Shown in pieces: positions 23,649 to 30,166 of a DNA stretch of 44,877 nt. Position numbers and translations under genes: made by a program. This DNA comes from a virus. The stretch spans positions 1 through 44,877 of the IMG/VR virus record IMGVR_UViG_3300036853_000096. One strand, written 5' to 3'. Numbering within the stretch: position 1 is the stretch's first letter; every line of letters begins with the position of its first letter. The notes beneath the pieces were generated by a model that worked only from the letters and a program-made list of their open reading frames with translations, did no database searches and had not been told where the DNA came from.

Positions 23649-23858
23649 TCATGACCACCACCAGAACACTGCCGCGCCTACGATCAGCTCCAGGCCGAAC
23701 AGGAAGATGATCAGCCGCAACAGGCCGACCGAAATGCCGGGGCGAAGCGAGCGCCGAGCCTGGATCTTGGCGTCGATGATGGGATGCCGAAGGCCGATCA
23801 TGATCAGCTCGTTGCGCTCGCGATTGTCAGGGTAGGGCCAGAGGAGGGGAGTGCTCAT
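23649..23858 (-). CDS. Small single-span membrane protein
   Basis: The 69-aa product has a polar, basic N-terminal part (MSTPLLWPYPDNRERNELIM) and a strongly hydrophobic C-terminus, residues about 46-68 (LLRLIIFLFGLELIVGAAVF), ending WWWS. It is C-tail anchored. It overlaps the upstream gene by 4 bp. It may act on the host envelope or on superinfection, but the sequence does not say. Confidence 0.55.
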   Translation of the reverse strand: MSTPLLWPYPDNRERNELIMIGLRHPIIDAKIQARRSLRPGISVGLLRLIIFLFGLELIVGAAVFWWWS

Positions 23859-24052
23859 GACCGTCCCTTTGCCTTACGCACTTTCCATGCCTTCTTGGCG
23901 GCGCGGCTGCGCTTCTTGTGGTCAGCGACGTCCTTGGCCAGCCGCTCGCGAAAATAGACAAAGCTCCTGGCCGACTGGTATGCTGCGGCTGCCGGGTAAA
24001 GCGGGTTGTTCGCGCGAAATTTGCGGTAGTAGTGGGCAACTGCGGTGTTCAT
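23855..24052 (-). CDS. Basic hypothetical protein, 65 aa
   Basis: It is coupled to both neighbours by 4-bp overlaps. The product starts MNTAVAHYYRKFRANNPLYP and ends with a Lys/Arg-rich helix (DHKKRSRAAKKAWKVRKAKG), a charge pattern consistent with nucleic-acid binding. No family is recognised. Confidence 0.55.
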   Translation of the reverse strand: MNTAVAHYYRKFRANNPLYPAAAAYQSARSFVYFRERLAKDVADHKKRSRAAKKAWKVRKAKGRS

Positions 24053-24450
24053 TTCATCCTCCGATAGCGCCGTGCCAGCACTTCCTCGATGTCACGCCAT
24101 AAACCGTACTCGGCATACTGGACGGTCAGCGCGATTGCGGCCTGCTCGTTGAGCGGAACCAGCGTGTCGAGTGCAGCGATGTAGTCGCCGCCGCGCCAGA
24201 TCATCTTCAGTGCCCTGGGCAGCGGCATCTCGTGCACGGCGACCTGAAGCGCGCAGGCCTTCTGGCTATGATAACCGGCCGTGGTCCAGTAAGCCGGCCG
24301 GTCCTGCTCGAATGCAGCGATCGCCTTGCGGCGGGCCAGCGCGTCCTCGTTGTCGTAGAGGTCGATCGCATCCTCGACGGCGAGCTTGGCCGCCGAGGCT
24401 AGGCTGAGCGATCCGGTGAGGGCTTCTTTGAGGTGAAGGGTCATCTTCAT
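24049..24450 (-). CDS. Hypothetical protein, 133 aa
   Basis: The product begins MKMTLHLKEALTGSLSLASA and is helical, with LYDNEDALARRKAIAAFEQD in the first half and ALTVQYAEYGLWRDIEEVLA near the end. It has several aromatic residues and no membrane segment. It is the second gene of the leftward operon, 6 bp after the first. A second Met two codons in is an equally good start. Confidence 0.55.
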   Translation of the reverse strand: MKMTLHLKEALTGSLSLASAAKLAVEDAIDLYDNEDALARRKAIAAFEQDRPAYWTTAGYHSQKACALQVAVHEMPLPRALKMIWRGGDYIAALDTLVPLNEQAAIALTVQYAEYGLWRDIEEVLARRYRRMK

Positions 24451-24456
24451 GGGCTT

Positions 24457-24690
24457 TCAGAAGAGCCGCGCGAACTGGAAATCGCAGAGAACGCGCATCT
24501 CGATATTGGGGCCGGTATCATCGGCATAGTCGGCATTGGCTTTGCAAAAGGCCTCAACTTCCGGCCAGCCGTTGAAAACACCGAGCTTCTCGCCGTAGGC
24601 GTCGAACCACTCACGCTTGTGGGTGCCGGGAAGTGCGGGGCCAAAGCCGATGCCGGCCTTTGTGAGGATTTCGGTGAGGGTCTGTGCCAT
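24457..24690 (-). CDS. First gene of the leftward operon, 77 aa
   Basis: The ATG at 24690 is preceded by GGAGAAAAGAG and lies about 19 bp after the predicted start of transcription from the operator-containing promoter. The product (MAQTLTEILTKAGIGFGPAL) carries EWFDAYGEKLGVFNGWPEVE and an acidic patch DYADDTGPNIE. It is small, soluble and aromatic. Being first under the leftward promoter, it could be an early regulator or anti-host protein; this is inferred only from position. Confidence 0.6.
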   Translation of the reverse strand: MAQTLTEILTKAGIGFGPALPGTHKREWFDAYGEKLGVFNGWPEVEAFCKANADYADDTGPNIEMRVLCDFQFARLF

Positions 24691-24715
24691 CTCTTTTCTC
24701 CGTTCGATGAGAGCC

Positions 24716-24769
24716 AACCTATTTCATGCGCCATGAAAGGTCAACAGCTTTCTTTCATATTTTGTGAAA
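24716..24769 (-). promoter_or_regulatory. Leftward early promoter with operator in its spacer, plus an upstream operator
   Basis: On the minus strand a -35 box TTGACC (24739-24744) and a -10 box TAGGTT (24716-24721) are separated by exactly 17 bp. Those 17 bp are the perfect palindrome TTTCATG-GCG-CATGAAA as read on this strand (24722-24738). A second imperfect copy (TTTCATA-TTT-TGTGAAA on the + strand) lies at 24753-24769, 31 bp away, about three helical turns. A repressor bound in the spacer would block the polymerase directly. Confidence 0.8.
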
Positions 24770-24900
24770 AAGACGGACGCGGCTCATCCGGCGCCTACCT
24801 CAGCGGCATGATCAAATTTAGCGTTGAGCGATAGACAAACTGCTTGGCCGTATTATCATAAGATAAGCTGCGCCCTTTGCGGGCCGGGCGGAGGAACTCC

Positions 24901-25134
24901 ATGCAGGCTGAGAGGGAGACAACCGAGGTTCTCGGTCGAATTGCGTGTCAAATCGTAACAATGCTGCCGGATAACCACGACGACGCATTGCGAGTGCTGG
25001 ATATGGTGCGGGACGTGCGAGCGTGCCTGGCTCGGTATCAGCGCAATTCGCGCACTGACGCTCTCTCAGCGGTGCAGGCTAACCCGATTTCCGCTGTTGT
25101 TCTTCCAATTCGGCGCGACGGCGAATCCGCGTAG
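24901..25134 (+). CDS. Hypothetical protein, 77 aa, opposite the repressor
   Basis: It starts behind GGAGGAACTCC. The product (MQAERETTEVLGRIACQIVT) is helical and charged, with VLDMVRDVRACLARYQRNSR. Its 3' end overlaps the convergent repressor gene by 56 bp, so transcription of either could interfere with the other. It lies between the leftward operators and the repressor, a place where a regulator or antirepressor might sit; no domain supports that. Confidence 0.5.
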   Translation: MQAERETTEVLGRIACQIVTMLPDNHDDALRVLDMVRDVRACLARYQRNSRTDALSAVQANPISAVVLPIRRDGESA

Positions 25135-25366
25135 CCAGCGCGTCATTGGTGCTGGACAGATCCCCACGCAGTATGAAGTCGAGGCCGACCAGGGTCTCCC
25201 GGTGCAGCTTCTCGAGCTGGTCCATGCGCGGGTACTGGTCGCCGGCCTCGTAGTTCTTGAGCTGCGAGGGCGTCCAGCCGACGCGCCGGCCGAATTCCGA
25301 AGCGTTTTCATAGCCCATGGCAAGGCGTAGCAGCCTGAGTCGGGCCCCCACATTTTCCTTCGCCAT
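25079..25366 (-). CDS. Short XRE-family repressor (CI-like)
   Basis: From the Met at 25366 the product is 95 aa. MAKENVGARLRLLRLAMGYE opens a standard XRE helix-turn-helix with ASEFGRRVGWTPSQLKNYEA as the recognition region. A short second half carries LHRETLVGLDFILRGD and a basic tail. There is no peptidase domain, so it would not respond to RecA cleavage as CI does. Earlier in-frame Mets at 25381 and 25429 would place an operator-like sequence inside the coding region. It probably binds the 17-bp palindromes here and at 24722-24769. Confidence 0.75.
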   Translation of the reverse strand: MAKENVGARLRLLRLAMGYENASEFGRRVGWTPSQLKNYEAGDQYPRMDQLEKLHRETLVGLDFILRGDLSSTNDALATRIRRRAELEEQQRKSG

Positions 25367-25416
25367 GCCGATCGGGATCATGCGGACAGATATCCCACTA
25401 TCCCCGTTCGAATAAA

Positions 25417-25458
25417 ATTCATGCGTCATGCCCTTGCGTTCTTTCATGGAACGTGAAA
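25417..25458. promoter_or_regulatory. Operator region between repressor and Cro-like gene
   Basis: 25442-25458 reads TTTCATG-GAA-CGTGAAA, a 17-bp inverted repeat with the same half-sites and spacing as the two copies near 24722-24769. A weaker copy (ATTCATG-CGT-CATGCCC) is at 25417-25433. They lie just before the Cro-like gene and next to or over the repressor start, as in divergent lysogeny switches. No clear -35/-10 pair could be picked out here. Confidence 0.7.
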
Positions 25459-25468
25459 AGAATGCGGC

Positions 25469-25690
25469 ATGAGCGACGAGATCCACACGCCGGCCGACCT
25501 GATCAAAGCTATCGGCGGCGTCTCCAGAGCCGCGATAGTCCTCGGGGAGAAATACCCGTCGACCATCAGCAACTGGATCCGGGCCGGGACGATGCCGGCC
25601 AGCAAATATCTGCGGCACCAGGCCACGCTGAAGAAGCTGGGCATCAAGGCCCCGGCGAAGCTGTGGTTCGGCGAGGAAGCTGCAGCATGA
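25469..25690 (+). CDS. Cro-like HTH protein
   Basis: The 73-aa product (MSDEIHTPADLIKAIGGVSR) has a helix-turn-helix: AAIVLGEKYPSTISNWIRAG, then TMPASKYLRHQATLKKLG. It resembles the YdaS/Cro-like proteins encoded opposite phage repressors. It begins 11 bp after an operator copy and is divergent from the repressor. It would repress the repressor gene and favour early lytic transcription. The ribosome-binding site is weak. Confidence 0.7.
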   Translation: MSDEIHTPADLIKAIGGVSRAAIVLGEKYPSTISNWIRAGTMPASKYLRHQATLKKLGIKAPAKLWFGEEAAA

Positions 25691-25856
25691 GACGCCGTCT
25701 CCTCTCCCTCCATTGGCGGACGGCGCGACTGGCGGCGGAGCGCTTCCATGCCGCGTAACCCGAGCGCTCCGCCGTCTTTTCCCTTGTTGGTCATGGTTAA
25801 CAGCATGAGCGGCAAAGCCTGCTTTGTCCGTCAATCCTTTTGAAAAGGGCAACAAA

Positions 25857-26195
25857 GTGTCTGTCGAGTACATAAACGAATCCAAGCGGATGGCGGACCT
25901 CATCGTCCGTTCCGTGCATCGCGGTCCTGGAGACACGGTGGATGCGGCGATGCACCGCGCGGAACGCGAATATGGGGCGCCAGCGAAATGGCTGCACAGG
26001 CTTCGATACCGTCATGATCTCAGGGACATGCCGGTGTCGGCATTTTTCGCGCTGTTGGCCGCCTTCATGGCGGTGATCAAGGCGGGAGAGAAATACGAAC
26101 AGGAAAAGGCTTTGGCGGATGCGAGGAATTCGAAAGTTCTTTGGTTGGCTGATCTTGTACACGGCCCGCAAGATCTGGGAAGCGACCGGCCGTGA
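25857..26195 (+). CDS. Hypothetical protein, 112 aa
   Basis: The GTG at 25857 follows AAAAGGGCAACAAA; a TTG at 25824 is the alternative. The product has HRAEREYGAPAKWLHRLRYR in the middle and a hydrophobic stretch (VSAFFALLAAFMAVIKAG) that may be a buried helix or a weak membrane segment. It overlaps the RusA-like gene by 4 bp and is the first gene of the rightward replication run. No family is recognised with confidence. Confidence 0.55.
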   Translation: MSVEYINESKRMADLIVRSVHRGPGDTVDAAMHRAEREYGAPAKWLHRLRYRHDLRDMPVSAFFALLAAFMAVIKAGEKYEQEKALADARNSKVLWLADLVHGPQDLGSDRP

Positions 26196-26641
26196 ACGCG
26201 ATCAATACACGGAATAAGGCCACGGTGAGGCCACAACAGACCGGCGGTGCCGCCCTGGCGGACCCGGTATCGCCGGTCACAATCTCCATAAACCTTCCAT
26301 GGCCTCCGAGCGAGTTGCACCCGAATGCTCGCGTGCACTGGGCGAAGAAAGCAAAAATCACAAAGCGGTGCCGGCAATTCGCATGGGCAAAAACGCTAAC
26401 GCTAAGCATCGCTGACCGGCGCAGAGGCGCTGACGCATCGCGATCGCTGACGGTTACTGCCGTATTCTGTCCACCCGACGCCAGGCGCCGCGATACCGAT
26501 GGGATGCTGAGCGCCTGCAAGGCCTATTTCGACGGCATCGCCGATGCCCTGGGTGTCGATGACAGCCGTTGGCAGCTCTCGCTTCGTCGCGAAGCGCCCG
26601 TCAAGAACGGCTTGGTTCGTATCGAGCTGGGGGCGGCGTGA
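26192..26641 (+). CDS. rusA: RusA-family Holliday junction resolvase
   Basis: The 149-aa product begins at a GTG overlapping the previous stop. [20 protein letters not shown] is the usual RusA N-terminal strand and loop. [20 protein letters not shown] with the following DALGVDDS matches the RusA active-site pattern D-x-D-(N/G)-x-x-K-x-x-x-D-x-x-x-DD, providing metal-binding Asp residues. RusA cuts branched DNA arising during replication and recombination. The family is common next to phage replication genes. Confidence 0.85.
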   Translation: MNAINTRNKATVRPQQTGGAALADPVSPVTISINLPWPPSELHPNARVHWAKKAKITKRCRQFAWAKTLTLSIADRRRGADASRSLTVTAVFCPPDARRRDTDGMLSACKAYFDGIADALGVDDSRWQLSLRREAPVKNGLVRIELGAA

Positions 26642-26642
26642 C

Positions 26643-28076
26643 GTGGCCGCTTACTACAATGAACACGATCCGTTCGCTGCGGCGTGGCTGCGCGAACTCG
26701 TCAGGGAAGGACTCATCGCCCATGGCGTCGTTGACGAACGGTCAATTATCGATGTTCCCGCCTCCGATCTCAGAGGCTTCACCCAGTGCCATTTCTTCGC
26801 CGGCATCGGAGGCTGGAGCTACGCTCTTCGGCTCGCCGGATGGCCCGACGATCGAGCGGTCTGGACCGGCTCCTGTCCATGTCAGCCGCTTTCGAGCGCG
26901 GGCAAGCGGAAAGGCCATGCCGACGAACGACACCTCTGGCCCGCTTTTCACCGCCTCATCGCCGAGTGCCGCCCTGCAACGGTCTTTGGAGAGCAGGTTG
27001 CGAGCAAGGATGGAAGGGAATGGTTTTCTGCTGTACGCGCTGACCTGGAAGCAGATGGATATGCCTGCGGGGGTGCCGATATGCCGGCTGCGGGCATCGG
27101 CGCACCGCACAAAAGGCAAAGGCTCTGGTGGGTTGCGCAAAGGATGGCCGACGCCAACCACGCGCGACTGGAAGGACGGCAAGGAACAGCCAAACGTGCC
27201 GCTGAACTCGCTGCTCGGCAGGGAGGCATGGCTGGCCGGCTGGGGCACCCCGAACGCCTCGGCGCCGGGCGGGACGCCGGAACAGGCATTGGCCCGCAAG
27301 GAGGGTCTGTCCTGCGGCCAGAGTGTGACGACGCTGGATCATCAGGTGCAGTTGGCCGGCTGGAGCACGCCAACGGTAGCGGAGCGCGACCGCAGCCCGG
27401 AGATCATCGCGAAACTGGCGAAGAAGCGGCTCGACGAGCACGGCCAGACGACGGTGCCGCTGTACGTGACGGAGCAGGTGCAGTTGGCCGGCTGGCCGAC
27501 GCCGGCGTCTCGAGCGGACAGTTCGAATGCTCGGAACAATGGAGCGACGAGGCACAACCCGCAGAGCAACCACCATGCTGGGACGACGCTGGTGGACGCG
27601 ACGGACTTGGCCGGCTGGCCGAGCCCAACTGTCGGCAACGCAATGGGCTCCCAGATGGCCAAGGACGCGTCGGCGACGGGCCGGCGACCGGATGGCAGCA
27701 AGGCCACGGTGAGCCTGAACCACGTCGGGAGCTTGGCGGGGTGGCCGACGCCACGACAGGCGGACGGCGAGAAGAACGTGCGCACGCTGGACGGCAGCTT
27801 GTCGGAGATCGAGCGCAAGGGCAGCCCACAGGACTTGGCGCAAGCGGCAGCGATCACAGGCCCAGCCCGACTAACGGCTTCTGGCGAGATGCTGACTGGC
27901 TCTTCTGCACAGACCACAAGTGGCGGCCAGTTGAACCCGGCACATTCCCGCTGGTTGATGGGGCTCCCGCCCGAGTGGGACGCCTGCGCGGTTATGGCAA
28001 TGCCATCGTACCGGCTGTCGCAGCGACGTTCATCGAAGCGTATCTCGACATCCAGACGATCGAGGTGATGCCGTGA
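26643..28076 (+). CDS. C5-cytosine DNA methyltransferase
   Basis: The 477-aa product starts at the GTG 2 bp after the RusA stop. FFAGIGGW (residues 51-58) is the S-adenosylmethionine motif I. SCPCQP holds the catalytic Cys80. FGEQV is motif VI, RQRLWWV motif VIII, and [19 protein letters not shown] the C-terminal motifs IX/X region. Between motif VIII and the C-terminus lies about 250 residues of Gly/Arg/Ala-rich, repetitive sequence ([22 protein letters not shown]). Methylation would protect phage DNA from host restriction. Almost the whole gene also carries a second open frame. Confidence 0.85.
   Translation: MAAYYNEHDPFAAAWLRELVREGLIAHGVVDERSIIDVPASDLRGFTQCHFFAGIGGWSYALRLAGWPDDRAVWTGSCPCQPLSSAGKRKGHADERHLWPAFHRLIAECRPATVFGEQVASKDGREWFSAVRADLEADGYACGGADMPAAGIGAPHKRQRLWWVAQRMADANHARLEGRQGTAKRAAELAARQGGMAGRLGHPERLGAGRDAGTGIGPQGGSVLRPECDDAGSSGAVGRLEHANGSGARPQPGDHRETGEEAARRARPDDGAAVRDGAGAVGRLADAGVSSGQFECSEQWSDEAQPAEQPPCWDDAGGRDGLGRLAEPNCRQRNGLPDGQGRVGDGPATGWQQGHGEPEPRRELGGVADATTGGRREERAHAGRQLVGDRAQGQPTGLGASGSDHRPSPTNGFWRDADWLFCTDHKWRPVEPGTFPLVDGAPARVGRLRGYGNAIVPAVAATFIEAYLDIQTIEVMP
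26722..28068 (+). CDS. Long open frame overprinted on the methyltransferase gene
   Basis: The ATG at 26722 opens 448 codons in another frame, closing 8 bp before the methyltransferase stop. The product has five (Q/W/D/S)LAGW(P/G/S)(T/S)P repeats about 125 bp apart, [39 protein letters not shown], and a C-terminal [21 protein letters not shown] recognise these segments from many phage proteins annotated on their own, so conservation in this frame appears real rather than chance. A GGAAGG lies 11 bp before the ATG. Whether it is translated or reflects constraint from the methyltransferase frame is unknown. Confidence 0.5.
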   Translation: MASLTNGQLSMFPPPISEASPSAISSPASEAGATLFGSPDGPTIERSGPAPVHVSRFRARASGKAMPTNDTSGPLFTASSPSAALQRSLESRLRARMEGNGFLLYALTWKQMDMPAGVPICRLRASAHRTKGKGSGGLRKGWPTPTTRDWKDGKEQPNVPLNSLLGREAWLAGWGTPNASAPGGTPEQALARKEGLSCGQSVTTLDHQVQLAGWSTPTVAERDRSPEIIAKLAKKRLDEHGQTTVPLYVTEQVQLAGWPTPASRADSSNARNNGATRHNPQSNHHAGTTLVDATDLAGWPSPTVGNAMGSQMAKDASATGRRPDGSKATVSLNHVGSLAGWPTPRQADGEKNVRTLDGSLSEIERKGSPQDLAQAAAITGPARLTASGEMLTGSSAQTTSGGQLNPAHSRWLMGLPPEWDACAVMAMPSYRLSQRRSSKRISTSRRSR

Positions 28077-28816
28077 ACCCCTTCTCGGCCTACGGCATCG
28101 ATCACATTTCGGTCTCGCAGCTCAATCTGTGGGCTGCGGCGCCCGGCGTCTACGTCATGGAGCGGCTGCTCAAGCGCAGCGCGCCCGTTGGCGCCGCCGC
28201 GCACCGCGGCGCTGCGGTCGAGGCAGGCATCATCGCCGGCCTCGAGGGCGCCCCCCTCAACGAGGCGATCGACATCGCCAACGCCATCTTCACCGAACGC
28301 ACCGCGATGTCGTCGGACCCGCGCCGCGGCAAGGAACGCGAAAGCCTGGCCGGCATGGTCGAGCAGGGCATCAGCCTTCTCGCGCCATGGGGCAGGCCCG
28401 ATCGCACGCAGCAGCGCAAGGACTGGCAGATGGACGGCATCGCTGTTCCCATGCTCGGCTATAGCGACCTCGAATACGACGGGCACGGCCTGATCGTCGA
28501 CATCAAGTCGACACACGCGCTGCCGTCCGAGATCAAGACGCCGCATGCGCGCCAGGTGGCGAGCTACCTCGGCCCCGGCGCCAACATGACCGGCGGCGTC
28601 GCCTACGTAACCGGCAAAAAGGCCACGCTCTACCAAGTCGAGAATACAGCCGAGCACGTCACGGCGCTGGTGCGCATTGCGCTCTCGCTGCAGCGGTTTC
28701 TCGCGATCAGCGCCGACGCCCACGAGCTGGCGGCGCTGCTGTCGATCGACACCGAAAGCTTCTATCTCGCCGACCCGCGCGCGCGACAGCACGCGTTCGA
28801 GGTGTTCGGCGTCTAG
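28073..28816 (+). CDS. PD-(D/E)XK nuclease, RecB/Cas4-like
   Basis: The 247-aa product starts at a GTG overlapping the methyltransferase stop. RVSQLNLW-like opening residues (HISVSQLNLWAAAPGVYVME), HRGAAVEAGI, GYSDLEYDGHGLIVDIKSTH with the D-(x)n-D-I-K core, and HARQVASYLG form the standard order of a PD-(D/E)XK nuclease of the Cas4/RecB type. It has no Cys cluster. Phage members usually act as exonucleases in recombination or replication. Prim-Pol/helicase and resolvase genes nearby support that role. Confidence 0.75.
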   Translation: MNPFSAYGIDHISVSQLNLWAAAPGVYVMERLLKRSAPVGAAAHRGAAVEAGIIAGLEGAPLNEAIDIANAIFTERTAMSSDPRRGKERESLAGMVEQGISLLAPWGRPDRTQQRKDWQMDGIAVPMLGYSDLEYDGHGLIVDIKSTHALPSEIKTPHARQVASYLGPGANMTGGVAYVTGKKATLYQVENTAEHVTALVRIALSLQRFLAISADAHELAALLSIDTESFYLADPRARQHAFEVFGV

Positions 28817-28830
28817 TGGGAAAGCGATAG

Positions 28831-29367
28831 ATGAAAATAGGTTATGCCGATCCGCCATACATTGGTTGCGCGCACCTCTATCGCGACCATGCTGACTTTG
28901 CCGGCGAAGTTGACCACGCCGTTCTCATAGAACGCCTGCAGAGCGAGTTTGGCGGTTGGGTTCTCCATGCATCAGCAACACCAATTTCGCTCGCCACTCT
29001 GGCGCCGCTCGTCGAGAAAACCGGCGCGCGATGGATGTCGTGGGTGAAAGGCTTCGCCGCTTTCAAGCGGAACGTCTCCGTCGCCTACGCATGGGAGCCG
29101 GTAATCGTGAAGGCGGCTCGCAAGCCGGTTGTCTCAAAACGGCTAGTCATGCGCGACTGGATCGAGTGCCCGATTACGCTGAAGCGTGGGCTGACCGGCG
29201 CAAAACCAGAGGCTGTCTGCCACTGGGCTTTCGAGATGCTCGGTGCGCGGCCAGAAGATGATCTGCACGACCTATTCCCCGGCACAGGTGCCGTAAGCAA
29301 GGCTTGGCAGACGTGGCGACTGAAATTCGCCCTGCCCAATGAGTTCAAACTCGAGGCGGCTGAATGA
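28831..29367 (+). CDS. Amino-type DNA methyltransferase with permuted motifs
   Basis: The 178-aa product has ADPPYIG (residues 6-12) at its N-terminus, the catalytic DPPY motif IV of N6-adenine/N4-cytosine methyltransferases. At its C-terminal side is DLFPGTGAV (from residue 147), the FxGxG S-adenosylmethionine motif I. This order, catalytic motif first, marks a permuted (beta-type) enzyme, small and with no separate recognition domain. It would modify phage DNA, probably against host restriction. Target sequence unknown. Confidence 0.75.
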   Translation: MKIGYADPPYIGCAHLYRDHADFAGEVDHAVLIERLQSEFGGWVLHASATPISLATLAPLVEKTGARWMSWVKGFAAFKRNVSVAYAWEPVIVKAARKPVVSKRLVMRDWIECPITLKRGLTGAKPEAVCHWAFEMLGARPEDDLHDLFPGTGAVSKAWQTWRLKFALPNEFKLEAAE

Positions 29368-29457
29368 CACGCGATTTTCAGCGTTTAAAGGAATCTCCGC
29401 AACGGAGGATGGCAGGCCGCAGGCCAGATTGCGGCACAACGTAGAAGGAAAACGGAA

Positions 29458-30102
29458 ATGGGCTTCGGTCTTCAGAATACTGGTACTTTTCTACCCATCA
29501 TCAAGATCAACGGCAAGGAAGGCGGTGTCTCCCGCTCGACCTATGACGGCACCAACCGCGGCGAAGAGATCATCGAGGATTTCGTCGCGCTGTTCGATTT
29601 CGCGACCCTGAAAGTCGGCTGGATCGAATTCGGCGACAAGGGCCCCGACAAGCGCCTCGTCGCGCTCGGCGATCCGCTCCCGGACTGCCCCGGCGAGAAG
29701 TTCAAGCAGGGCATCGAGGTCATCGTGTACCTGCCGGGCGGACTCGGCGCGCATGAACTCTGCACCACGGCCGGCGGAACCCTGTCGGCACTCGAGCAGA
29801 TCTACGACGCCGCGCTGAGCTCGGTCGAGTGGACGCAGAACATGGTGCCGGTCGTCAGGCTGACCCATTTCACAAAAGAGAAGACCAAACATGGCGGCCG
29901 CGCCATCCCGAGCTTCGAAATCCTCGACTGGAAGCCCCGGCCGGCCGAGATGGAGCAGTACAGGGCCGTTCCGAAGCCGCGGGCCACACTGCCGTCGCAG
30001 CAGGCACAAGGAAATGACAAGTCCGTCAGGCCGGCCACCGGCTCGACGCAGATAACGCCGCCCGCGGCTGCGGCGAAGAAGCCTGTTCCCGAATTCGGTT
30101 GA
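29458..30102 (+). CDS. Putative ssDNA-binding or recombination accessory protein
   Basis: The 214-aa product begins MGFGLQNTGTFLPIIKINGK. About 160 residues look like a beta-rich fold (GWIEFGDKGPDKRLVALG, EVIVYLPGGLG, MVPVVRLTHF). A disordered Gln/Pro/Ala tail ends VPEFG, a hydrophobic-acidic tip similar in kind to the C-termini of ssDNA-binding proteins. It is flanked by nuclease, methyltransferase and primase-helicase genes. I do not recognise the family; the role is inferred from plan and neighbours. Confidence 0.5.
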   Translation: MGFGLQNTGTFLPIIKINGKEGGVSRSTYDGTNRGEEIIEDFVALFDFATLKVGWIEFGDKGPDKRLVALGDPLPDCPGEKFKQGIEVIVYLPGGLGAHELCTTAGGTLSALEQIYDAALSSVEWTQNMVPVVRLTHFTKEKTKHGGRAIPSFEILDWKPRPAEMEQYRAVPKPRATLPSQQAQGNDKSVRPATGSTQITPPAAAAKKPVPEFG

Positions 30103-30166
30103 GATTGCGGTGGGCTGAGACGAGGCGGCGGCTCCGTCCCAGCCCTTCGCATCGACCAATTACCGG

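Noticed and set aside
25687-25758. 23-codon frame after the Cro-like gene (MRRRLLSLHWRTARL)
   Set aside because: It has an ATGA overlap but is too short and featureless to support.
29364-29444. 26-codon frame after the amino-methyltransferase (MTRDFQRLKESPQRR)
   Set aside because: It has an ATGA-type overlap but no other support.
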